From NCBI GenBank assembly GCA_033002965.1, contig JAURVB010002025.1:1-64000 (forward strand): DNA of 64,000 nt. The letters run 5' to 3'. This DNA is from Piper betle (lineage: Eukaryota > Streptophyta > Magnoliopsida > Piperales > Piperaceae). Under the pieces are notes generated by a model. The model did not search any database. It was not told the DNA's origin and saw only the letters and a list, made by a program, of their open reading frames with translations. Shown piece by piece: positions 24,796 to 35,423 of this stretch (position 1 is its first letter; every line of letters begins with the position of its first letter). The translations under genes were made by a program, and so were the position numbers.

Positions 24796-25985
24796 ATTCG
24801 ACTTGGGCAGGGAAGGATCAAACGTTATAGAATTAATATTAATTATATTATATTCTCTACCTGGTTAAATATTTTATTCTTTACCCGGTTACCCAGTTAA
24901 AGAATAAAACCCTAGCCGTCATTTCATTGTATAAAGGACGTCCTCCACCCTAGCCTTCATTCGGATTTTCTTCTCCTCTTCCTTGCCGGCATGTCTCCTT
25001 CCTCGCTTAGGTGTTCTTCCTATCTCCCTCTTCTTAATTTTCTTACATGCATATTTTAATAATAAACTTTATAATTGTGAGGATTAAAGTTTAAAATTAA
25101 AAAAAGAAACTAAATTAATAAATTAAACTTTAATTCAGCCGACGAGTCCCCTATTTCAGCGAGATGGGGAGGCACAGGCAAAGTTGCCAGGAAACGGTGG
25201 CGAGGAGTTGTTCTGACGTCGGAAGATGATCCTACCCTCTTCGTCGATCAGTTTAGGGTCGATCTCGCGTGTGTGGATGTCGGCCTCGGGTGGTAAATGG
25301 CCAAAAACAGCAGCGGCGGCAAAAATAGGGGCGACGGCGGTTGATGAAGAAATCTGGCCGTCTTGGGTGGTGACGGGTTCCAATATATTCAACTTGGGCA
25401 GGGAAGGATTGAACATTAGAGAATTAATATTAATTATATTATATTCTCTATCCAGTTAAGTCTACCCAGTTAAATATTTTATTCTTTACCCAGTTACCCG
25501 GTTAAAGAATAAAACCCTAGCCGTCATTTCATTGTATAAAGGACGTCCTCCACCCTAGCCTTCATTCAGATTTTCTTCTCCTCTTCCTTGCCGGCGTGTC
25601 TCCTTCCTCGCTTAGGTGTTCTTCCTATCTCCCTCTTCTTAATTTTCTTGCATGCATATTTTAATAATAAACTTTATAATCGTGAGGATTAAAGTTTAAA
25701 ATTAAAAAAAAGAAACTAAACTAATAAATTAAACTTTAATTCAGCCGACGAGTTCCCTGTTTCGGCGAGATGGGGAGGCACAGGCAAAGTTGCCAGGAAA
25801 CGGTGGCGAGAGTTGTTCTGACGTCGGAAGATGATCCTACCCTGTTCGTCGATCAGTGTAGGGTCGATCTCGCGTGTGTGGATGTCGGCCTTGGGTGGTA
25901 AATGGCCAAAAATAGTAGCAGCGGCAAAAACAGGGGCGACGGCGGTTGAGGAAGAAATACGGCCGTTCTGGGTGGCGACGGATAC
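24796..25985 (+). repeat. About 590-bp tandem duplication of LTR promoter/leader
   Basis: The block starting 'aatatattcgacttgggcag' at 24796 recurs from about 25382. It includes the TATA box, 'cctccaccctagcc', the 'catgcatatttt' AT-rich stretch and the GC-rich reverse block around 'tgatcctaccct'. Both copies end at an AATAT sequence, and so does the left end, which points to unequal exchange at this short homology. Confidence 0.88.
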
Positions 25986-26870
25986 CAATATGGCCGGGGA
26001 AGGTAGATAGGTGGTCGAGGGTGATGAGGCGACCATCCAATTGAGGTGACGACGCTCGCCGGCGGTGGAATCGCCGATGCGAGCGCGCCGCTAGGAATGC
26101 TATGCGGGTATCACCGCGGCTGGAAGATGGCCGGAGTTGGTCGGGGCGACACCGCAAGGGCAGGGCAGGGCTGGTCGACAAAGATTGATGGCGGCTGGAG
26201 GTGGTCGGTGGCGGCGGCAGCTGGAGTCGAGAACAGAGCATGCCGAAGAAGAAGAAGAAGAAGGGCGGTGGCAATTCTGTAAATATTGGTTGACTCGATA
26301 CTGACTCGAGTTAAAAATAATACAAACTCGTAATAAATCTTTAAAAATAATTATTTTAATAGGTTATAGGGTAAAGTTACTAAACTAATTAGGTATTGGA
26401 CAAAGTCGACATGGACATAAGTAATAAAAAATACGGTAATGAGAAACTGTCTATAATTAATCGGTGTAATAAAAGGGATTAAATTAAATCGAACGGTTAT
26501 AAGTAATTAATAAATAAAGATGTTACTTTTACCTTATTAAATTTAATATTAGGTAAATAAAGCGATTATTTTAATAACGAGTCTGTAATATAGAAAATGG
26601 GTTATTAAACTATAGTCGGGTAGCAATCACTCGCATCGAACCTAAATGGCACAATGGAAATAAATAAAGTTCGAAACTTTATAGAGTCAAATAATTTAAA
26701 ATAATTATATAGATAATATTTATGAATTAAAATAATTTAAATTATTTTAAATAATTTAATTGAACAACTTAATTAATTAAATTGCTATAAGTAATGGTAG
26801 CGATTAAAAATTATAACCAAAGAAAAATATATTAATAATAGTAATTAAATATTTGGGTATCAGTTGATAT

Positions 26871-27345
26871 CTAATCTCAGAATGAATTGGGAGAGAATGA
26901 CCACTCTCAGAATGAGTTGGGAGACAAATTCTAATCTCAAAATGAATTGGGAGACCATGACTAATCTCAGAATGAGCTGGGAGACCACCTAATCTCAGAG
27001 TGGGAGACAAATTTCTAATCTCAGAATAAACTGGAAGACAATGACTAATCTCAGAATGAGCTGGGAGACCACCTAATCTCAGAATGGGGTGGGAGACAAA
27101 TTCTAATCTTAGAATGAACTGGCAGACCACCTGATCTCAGAATGAAGTGGGAGACAATTTCTAATCTTAGAATGAACTGGGAGATAATGACTAATCTAAG
27201 AATGACCTCGGAGACCACCTAATCTCAGAATGAACTGGGAGACCATTTCTAATCTTAGAATGAGTTGGGAGATGACTTTTACGAATCTCAGAATGACCTG
27301 AGAGACAAATTACTAATCTTAGAATGACTTGAGAGATAATTACTA
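26871..27345 (+). repeat. 28/30-bp minisatellite
   Basis: About 16 units of the form CTAATCTCAGAATGAACTGG followed by GAGACCAC or GAGACAAATT. Unit length alternates mainly between 30 and 28 bp. The array replaces LTR sequence equivalent to about 18,700-19,300 of the 5' LTR. The minus-strand ORF through it is a repeat artefact. Uneven units without conserved spacers rule out a CRISPR array. Confidence 0.93.
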
Positions 27346-29745
27346 AAAGACTTGTGAAACGATAATATAAAAAACAGGTGAAATGATAATAGGGATTATA
27401 TTGACTTGTTTCATTTAATTATGTGGCTTAGTGGTTTTATCACTAACGTGGAATTGCCTCCGCAGGTGAGCAGCTGTGGACTAAAGAATAGAAGTGTGGT
27501 TGGTGGTTCTTTTACCAACTTAGGTATGGTAAATCGATTAATAAAAAAATTGGACTTCCTTATTATTCTCTTGTGTTATAAATATTGCCCTGGGAAACGG
27601 TCTGAGACTGTAGGACAGTGATTTTATATTTTCGAGAACATGATTTATTGTTATGATTTATATTATATGTTGCGAGACTTATCTGCTGTAATTCAATTCA
27701 GGTTCTGGAATGTTACATTTACATTAACTATATTTTTAAGTAACACCCACTCCGGTCTGATGGGCCATTACAATAATTTATAATAAATGTATTAATAATA
27801 TAATCGAATAAAATAATACAAATTATTTTAAATAATTTAATCAGACAACTTAATTAATTAAATTGCTATGAATAATGATAGTGATTAAAAAATTATAACC
27901 GTAAACTAAATCATCAAGATCATGGTTAAGTAATTATTATCTCAAAAGAAAATATACTAATAATAATAATAATTAAATACTTGTTTATGAATTAATAATT
28001 ACTTTATTATTTGTTAAGTGTTAATTATGATTCAGATAATTAATTTAAAATGTAAAGTAGGGTTTAAACGATTATATCACATGAATAATTTAATATTTAG
28101 TATTGTTGAATTTTAATAGTGATATATATATTAGTCATTTATTGGCATGCGTTTCTACTCGAATAAAATTATACTTATGCATAATTTTATGTTCTCGTTC
28201 AGATTAGGATCGTTGGTTACAGCTGTGAGTTCACGTACGAACTATCCAGGTCCTTATAATTATTTAAAATATTGTATTTTCCCTAATTGGCAGCCATGAG
28301 CCCAGATTCGACCACCATGCGCTGGAACCTAACCGGGGTCAAGGAATTGACTCAGTCCGATACGGGGCCGTACCTTTAAAATTACTCCGTGGGAGTCTTG
28401 TCGACTTAAGTATCTGACCACCATGCAGTGGAACACAACCGGGATCGACTCAATTCGGCACAAGGCAGCACCCCTTGAAAGATTGAACACCTGAACCCAT
28501 GCTGAAAGGGGCAACAGGCCACAATGGCGCAAGATGGCCCATTATGCACTTGTGATACCGAGAGGGTGAGTTAATGGTAAACATCAGTATTTACAGGCCG
28601 TAGGCCATGTAGAGTGTGTGCGCATGCATGAGATGGTAGCTGGATGAGGTGGCCACCCCTCCCAGCATATAACAAGCTCAGCATAGGCTCATAACAACTA
28701 AAAGACTCTTGAAACAATAATGAGGATTTTATTGACTTGTTTCATTTAATTATGCGGCTTAGTGGTTCTATCACTAATGCGGAATTGCTTCCGCAGGTGT
28801 GCAGCTTTGGACTGAAGAATAAAAGTGACTCAAGTTGGTGAATTGATAATAAAAATTGGACTTCCTTATTATTCTCTTGTGTTATAAATGTGGCTATGGG
28901 AAACAGTTCGAGTGTGTGGGACAGTTATTTTATATTTTAGAGAACATGATTTATTATTACGATTTATATTATATATTGCAAGACTTATATGTTGTTTTTC
29001 AATTCATGTTCTGGAATATTATCGTTACATCAATTATATTTTTAGGTAACACCCGGTCCAGTTAGGGCGGGTCGTTACAAGCAACCTTCCCTGGCCAAAT
29101 TGGAACCCAATCGCTACCGAGGACAACCGGATTTCTTCACCCATCACCGTCACCTCTGTTTTGTTTTGCTATTTGCTACCCCAAGCTGGCATCCACACAT
29201 GCATGATCGGCCATACACAGATCGACGAAGAGAGTAGGATCATCTTCCTACATCAAAACGACCATCGCCAATGATTCCCAGCAAAGCTTGCCCTTGATTT
29301 CCTATCTTGCCAAACTTGAGAACTTGTCGGACATGGATGAATCTTAGTCAATTAAAAATTAGTTTGGTTTCAGTTTTCAGTTTAGTTTAGTTTTTTTTTA
29401 TTGTTGATTTAAGACTTTAATTCTCATGATTATCAAGCTTATTATCAATTCAAAATATGCATGCATGAAAATTAAGAATAGGGAGATAGGAAGAATACCC
29501 AAGTAAGGAGGAAGCCGGCACCGTTAAGGAAGAGGAGAAGAAAATGAATGAAGGCGGCTAAGGTGAGGATGGCACCCCCTCACAAAATATAAAATGTAAA
29601 TGACGGCTAGGGTATGTGAAAACACCCCAACACCAGCATTTCATTTAACTGGGTAAATAATAAAATATAATAATTAACCAGGTAGAGAATATAATATAAA
29701 TAATAATAATAATTCTTCAATGTTCAGTCCTTCCCAAACCGAGTC

Positions 29746-29748
<3 letters not shown>

Positions 29749-29789
<41 letters not shown>
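29749..29789. repeat. (TA)n microsatellite
   Basis: About 20 TA units within the reverse family B solo LTR, at the place where the other copies have 'gtcgaatatatta'. Confidence 0.95.
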
Positions 29790-29792
<3 letters not shown>

Positions 29793-29797
29793 GTCTT

Positions 29798-29950
29798 TGT
29801 GAGATCCCTCAACTTAGTCTCACATCTAATACCTACTGGAAGAAGATCCTGTTTATAAGTGAGAATGGACTATAGATCTTTAACTTGGTTCACCATGTTT
29901 AAAGAAATGACTTAGGCCCATTATGTTGCACTTTGGGCCGGGTCATTACA
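29798..29950 (+). mobile_element. TRIM solo LTR (153 bp)
   Basis: TGTGAGATCCCTCAACTTAG ... GGGTCATTACA, flanked by perfect 5-bp duplications GTCTT (29793-29797 and 29951-29955). It matches the LTR at 63772-63925, which is followed by a primer-binding site. Very short LTRs starting TGTGAGATCCC and ending before TGGTATCAGAGCC are typical of plant terminal-repeat retrotransposons in miniature (general knowledge). It inserted within the last bases of the reverse family B LTR. Confidence 0.9.
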
Positions 29951-30283
29951 GTCTTTATACCCCAAATCCGGTTTTGCTATTAACCGAACTAGAAATGTTA
30001 CAAGGGACCAAACTGGTTCTCAGTTTGATTAATTTAGTCAACCTGAAGTTAAGCGGAAAGGGACCTACTCTAAGCATCATAAGATGAAAAAGCATGACAC
30101 TATGAATGTATGAAATGCACAACCTAGTAGGACACTACGTGAACAAAATGACGACAAAAAGAAGAATCACACCAAAAAATCAAATCACACTGCAATCAAT
30201 TTAAATATTATAAAAATCTTATAAATAGACGGACAACCCCTAAAAGTGCAATAAGGAAACCACCCTATCCATCATCATATCAC

Positions 30284-30319
<36 letters not shown>
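30284..30319. repeat. (CA)n(TA)n microsatellite
   Basis: A compound CA then TA run in the outer family C LTR. Confidence 0.93.
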
Positions 30320-32410
30320 ATAGATAGTAAAACATATCACAACATCACATTCTATTAACATCACATCATTTTCCAAGTCATGATCCTTGACTTGATCTTG
30401 ATCCATCTACTACTCATATTTCCATGGCTAGAAGTTTACTAACTTCAAAATTACCAACTTCATTCATAAAACATGTTATCTGTGCATGAAACATCATCAA
30501 AACATTCCATAACAAGTTTTAAACATTCACCAACATCACAATTGAGTGTCCTAACTCTAGGAATGTGTGTTGCAAGAATGTCATTGCTCATTCATCAAGT
30601 CTAGCATAACCTGTTGTATCTGATACTCACCTACATATACATATATAATAGAAAACCATCAGTCACAGTTGTCACTAGTCCAGAAAATAACTAATGTCAA
30701 ACTGTCCATGACAGCTAACTCTCATTAAAAGAAAAATATTCATATGCTCTAGCAGAACTCTCATAAGGGCATCTATTGAGGAGCCATTGACCTATAGTCT
30801 GGATAGCATCCAAACTAACTGGTTTGATGCCTCTCTCGGCATTTTCTCATTTTCTTCTAGTTCCTCAGGACTACCAGCATATCCTAAACCCTCTTTGATC
30901 CTCCATATTTCTCTTAGCCTCGAGCAAAAAGACCAAGTACTCTCAGGTAGTCACCTTTAGTACCCTTTGAACCACTTGTTCGGACATGCGTTGTACTAAA
31001 CAATACCCATAAACCCCACATTTCTCCAGGTGTGAGGAACTCAAAATGAGGGTTACTAGTATCCCTCAGGAATGGAACAACCCTCTCACTAATCTAGAGC
31101 CTGCTATGACTAAGACATGCACTCTCTCATGATACATGTGAGTCGGTTTCACCACCTCTCGTCTCAATGAAAACTCAATAAAAATCTTATATAGGCTTGG
31201 GAAGGGATTTAATAATTTAGGCTCGAAAGCAACTTGCGGTGGATCTCATTTTCGAAATCAAACTCAAGGGATCTCATCATCAAGGGTTATTAATTCCAAA
31301 AATCGGTTTGCTAAAATAACCCATGTTAAGTGGGGTCCGATAAATCACCACTTAACATGTCCTGTACATACAATCCAAAGCAACAATAAAATCAATCGAC
31401 AATCAAGAGTACGAGTCCAACACGGACCTGGTAGAAGCTCCCAACAGGGTATCGCGCCTATGCGGCGAGCGCCTACACCGAACCTATGCAAATAGGACTA
31501 AATTCCAATGCACGTGTACTCTCATATGATGCATGAATGACATGATGGATGAATCAAACAATACTAGGGCAAGCATACATATCCTGATCAATCCAAAAAA
31601 TCCTAACAAACATGTCACATAAATCTATATTCCTAGGTGATCATGTCATCAACATAACAAATTTGTTACTATGTAATTTGAACATATCAATTAACTAAAC
31701 AAAGATCATAATTTTTTATAATCTAGCTAATACTCAATCATAACAATTTAATCATTAGAACTAGATGTGTAATTCACAAGTTTAATTATCTAACCTTAAT
31801 TAACAGAAATATAGACATGCACACATTTTAAATTAACTAATCAATTATTTTTCATAATTACAACAACATAATTTCAAAACCCAAAAATTAGTACACAATA
31901 AAATCTATGAGTATTACCAAAATGATGCATATGCTAATGATGTTCAATCATATAAAAAATGAAATAAAAACTAAATCTTTATACCCAACCTGGCAATTAC
32001 ACGGTGATGGCGATGGCCGCGGTTGCCAGTGCCGTAAGGAGGGAGATGGTGGCTATGACTACCATCCCAAGGGCGACATTGAGAAGGGAAAGGGTAGCTC
32101 GACATGTTCAGAGCACCACTGACCAGCGGTGGCAGCTAGTCACAAGCGGCGACATTGGTTGCGGCCATCTAAGGTGAGGGTGGCCAAGCTGTGGGGTCGG
32201 CTAAGGAGTGGGGGAAAAGGCTAGGGTTGGTTGAGGTCAGCTAGGGGGGGGTGGATTGTGTGGCTAGACGCGGTGTGCAATTAGCCGGTGGCGACGCTAG
32301 TCGCTGGCAAACATGCATGCAAGCGGAGGCCTTGTTTTCAACGTGGGCTGACATGCATGTCATCACACAGGCCATAGAGTGGTCGGAAAGGATGAGGGAA
32401 TGGCTAGGAG

Positions 32411-35257
32411 TGTAAAACCCGTGACTCGAGTCAGGGTTTTACGCTACCGAACCAGTCAGTTCAACCGTTGGTTCGAGTCGAGTCAGTTTCATGAATCGCG
32501 TGCTGAGTCGAGACCAGCCGTGAGTTATGAGCGATGAGAGTCAGGTGTACCTGAATATATGATGATAACGTCGAGAAGATGGTGAGATATGAGTTATCTG
32601 AATATATGAAAGTATGCAGTATTTTTTCTTTTTATATGTTTGATCGTAGAAATAGTTTTAGGCCGAATAACGCGTTAGGACGCGTTGGATTATATTCGGG
32701 TGGGTTATTAGTTATAGAGCATGTCATTTGGATGTTGTTGTGTTTGTTTTATTTTATGGAATTTTTCCATATTTTTCTAGATTTTTTTAGAATTTATTAC
32801 GAACTAGATATTATTTTGACTCGAGTAGGAATCGAGTCAATACTTATTTACGAAACTGCCATTGAGGGTATTTTTCTCCCTCCCGACCCTTCTTCACCCA
32901 AACCCTTGCCGCCCCTCGTGCTCGTCGCCGCCGCCGACGTCGTACAGCCGCCGATCAACGCCGCCCCGCCACGCCGTGCCGTCGCCGTGCCGCCACGACC
33001 CACCCCGGCCACCGTCTCGCCGCCACGACGCCGGAATCGCCCCACGAAACCACCTCGGCTGCCGCCACTTCGAGCCGGATTTTCGCCGCCGTCTGGGCCG
33101 CGCCGCCGCCGCTGTGGCCCCGACGACCACCCCCTCACCGTCGCCGACGTTTCCCCCACCATCCCGAGCGCCGTCGAGGCCGGCCGCAGCCCCGATCGGA
33201 GCACGCCGCCACCGCCGCCCATTTTCGACACCGCCGTCGACGGCCATCGCCGCCTCGGCTGCCTTGTTTGACACCACCATCGGACCAAGCTCGTCGAGCT
33301 GGTGCCGATAGACCCCCTGATTGCCCGGTCCCGAATCATCGCCGGAAAACGGTCGAAATCCACCGGAAAACCACCGACACTCGCCGGAAAACTGCCAGAA
33401 CCGCCGAAAAATTGGATTTGTGGGAAATTCGCCGGATCATCCGCCGAACGCACCTGGTCCAATCTGATCGGACTTCGGACGCCGCTAGGTGCCGAATTCG
33501 AGTTTCGAGCCACGAAACGGAAACCCTAGCCGTCGCCGATTTTCGACGACGCGAGGTATAATTTATTTTAATTTAATTATTTGAAAGTATGGATTATTAG
33601 AATTGCATGCTAGGATTGGTGAATTGTATGTTATAATAATATATATAAATGTAGATTTGATTAAGGATAAAATATGAAATTTGTTTGATTGAGTGGTGTT
33701 AAAAATGGAGGCTAAGAAATTAATTAGGGTAACTAGGTGATGATCACGATCTAATGCAAATTAGCCTAAGTAGGCTTACTAGAATTGATATAGGTTGATG
33801 TGTGTTGATTGATGCGTGATTGTGTTGAGTGTGTGTGCATGCTATAGGATGTGTGATTCATCATGCGGGCGTTAGTTTTTAGCTTGATTGTGTAGGTACG
33901 GTGTAGGAGCTCGCCGCCTAGGCGCGTGGACCCGTTTGGAGCTTCTACCAGGTCCGTTTAGGACTCGTTCTCTGATTTACGCTACTCTCTTGTGTATTTG
34001 ATTTATTATGTGCAGGACGAGTTAAGTGGCGTTTTATCGAATCCCACTTAACTCGGGCCATTTAGCCAACGATTTTTCGGATTAATAACCCTCGAGGATG
34101 AGATCCCTCGAGTTTGTTTTCGAACTTCAGATCCAGCTCACGTTGCCTTCGGGCCTATTGTATAAATCCCAACCCAGACCTATATATATGTATAGTTTTC
34201 GTATTTTTGTGAGAGACTGAATGAGGGAAATCTGACTACCGTGCTACGCGAGCGGGCACGTGTGTGTCGACAGTGGGCTCTGGAATGGTGTGCAGGCCGT
34301 TTCATTCCCGAGGGATCCTGACAACTCCACCTTTGAGTTCCTCAAACCCGGAGAAGTGTGGAGGTTCACGGGTACTGCATTGCAGCGCATGTCTAGACTT
34401 GTGGTTTGAAAGGGTACTGAAGGCGACTGCCTGAGAGTACTCGGCCTTCGTGCTCAAGGCCAGGAGTAATATGGAAGGTGCAGAGGGCGGAAAGGAATGA
34501 GATTTGACGCGAGAAGCAATAGAGAAATGGCCGAGGCATGAGAATGTGAAAGATAGGGGGACGCTGTCGACCCGAGGGCGACGGCTCCCGTATGTGCCCT
34601 GATGAGAGTTCTTGAGGAAGTATATGGTTTTCATTCAACAGGAGAGTTTGCTCTCCTGTGCCAGATTGATATTAGTTATTTTCCGGGCCGGTAACACTCG
34701 TTACTGACGGTTTTTCTATATATATGTAGGTGAGAAATGCGAGGGATGAAAGCTGTCGGGACTGCGGAGGAGCAGCACGGAACCGTGCACACATGTACCT
34801 GCCGCGTGTAATCTATAATGACGGTGTGTTATTGCTACGTGATGAAAATTTTGATATGTTTGTTTAGATAAATTGCTTGATATGAAATGAATGGATAAAT
34901 ATGAATGAGTAGGGAGCCTTGGAGTTCAGACTCGGCTCAGGTAAAAACGAATGAGATAATGGTTGAATGTCAGGGTAGATTATTATGTGTTACCGTATTT
35001 TTTATAAAATAGTATATATTTTCTTTTGGTTTCTTATTTATTATTTTGTCTTGTCTTTGCTTGTACATCATAGCATGCATGTAGGACTATGTTAGAACCC
35101 ACGCATCCCATCCATGCATTTCATGTTTGCATCTCCATCTTGAGACACCGAGGGCAGATCCGGGTCGGCTTAACCGAACCCAGTAGATTAGCGAACGGTT
35201 CGGTCGCCGGTGACATTTCCGGGTCGGTTCACGGGTGAGCCGAAACGGGGTGTTACA
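32411..35257 (+). mobile_element. Family C solo LTR, forward (2,847 bp)
   Basis: Starts TGTAAAACCCGTGACTCGAG and ends GGGGTGTTACA. Perfect 5-bp target duplications AGGAG lie at 32406-32410 and 35258-35262. It is inserted in the reverse outer LTR. The leader block 32,870-33,560 is extremely GC- and CpG-rich, unlike older copies. Conserved LTR blocks follow: 'gtaggtacggtgtaggagct', 'gggatcctgacaactcca' (34,312) and 'cggccttcgtgctcaaggcc'. No gag or pol is present, so it is a solo LTR. The several overlapping proline/arginine-rich ORFs at 32,579-33,561 come from the CpG-rich leader and run on both strands; they are not annotated as genes. Confidence 0.93.
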
Positions 35258-35262
35258 AGGAG

Positions 35263-35423
35263 GGTCGCCGAAGGTCATTGCCGGCATTGATGGCTGGTGG
35301 CGACACATGTTGGCTGTGGTGGGCGATTGTAAGTGGAAAATATAGAGAAAAGGAGGAAGGGAAGGAAGGAAGAAGGGTGGAGGTGATGCGGAGTCGACAA
35401 CAAGGGGTCACCGAAGTGGTGGT
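35263..35423 (-). repeat. Piece of the outer family C LTR between two insertions
   Basis: 'ggtggcgacaca' and the purine-rich run that follows match 9,420-9,500 of the reverse LTR at 7103-10076, in the expected order. Confidence 0.8.

Larger units (their letters stand above)
24760..27772 (+). repeat. Related family B LTR embedded in the 3' LTR of element B
   Basis: Starts TGTAAAGGCCG and ends TGATGGGCCATTACA, with the TG...CA termini of family B. It carries two tandem copies of its promoter/leader (24796 and 25380), TATAAAGG boxes at 24930 and 25535, and a 28/30-bp minisatellite at 26871-27345. The flanking 5-mers (TAAAT and ATAAT) do not match. ORFs inside, including the proline-rich ones at 25,716-26,282, are chance readings. 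Confidence 0.82.
16906..29079 (+). mobile_element. Element B: Ty3/gypsy chromovirus with both LTRs, defective
   Basis: 5' LTR, primer-binding site, broken gag-pol, polypurine tract and 3' LTR are all in order. Flanking 5-mers are AGCGA (16901-16905) and AGCAA (29080-29084). The single difference is a CpG to CpA change, as expected from cytosine deamination. The LTRs differ visibly in substitutions and repeat lengths, and pol has many stops, so the insertion is old. It sits in opposite orientation inside a solo LTR of its own family. The integrase C terminus and the long LTRs suggest the Tekay/Del branch. Confidence 0.9.
23705..29079 (+). repeat. Element B 3' LTR, interrupted
   Basis: Starts TGTAAAGACTG with a long (AAT)n run at about 23720-23751 and ends GGGCGGGTCGTTACA. 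Its own sequence is 23705-24759 and 27773-29079, about 2.36 kb. A related LTR occupies 24760-27772. About 506 bp present in the 5' LTR (17967-18472) are absent at that join. The ORFs within it are not genes. Confidence 0.88.
14762..29959 (-). mobile_element. Family B solo LTR, reverse, inside the outer LTR; hosts element B
   Basis: Starts TGTAATGACCC (reverse of GGGTCATTACA) and ends CAGTCTTTATA (reverse of TGTAAAGACTG with one change). Its own sequence is 14762-16905, 29085-29797 and 29956-29959, about 2.87 kb. Perfect 5-bp target duplications CCCCA lie at 14757-14761 and 29960-29964. It is interrupted by element B and by a TRIM solo LTR. The sequence on both sides of element B is collinear with the reverse of the LTR at 24760-27772. 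Confidence 0.9.

Noticed and set aside
26804..27130. Repeat array considered as CRISPR, and minus-strand repeat protein
   Set aside because: Units are contiguous with no unique spacers, unit length varies, and the DNA lies inside a plant LTR. The ORF is a repeat artefact.
32579..33561. 230-, 221-, 149- and 128-codon ORFs
   Set aside because: They overlap each other on both strands inside the CpG-rich LTR leader, start within LTR sequence and are destroyed in other copies. Best explained by base composition.
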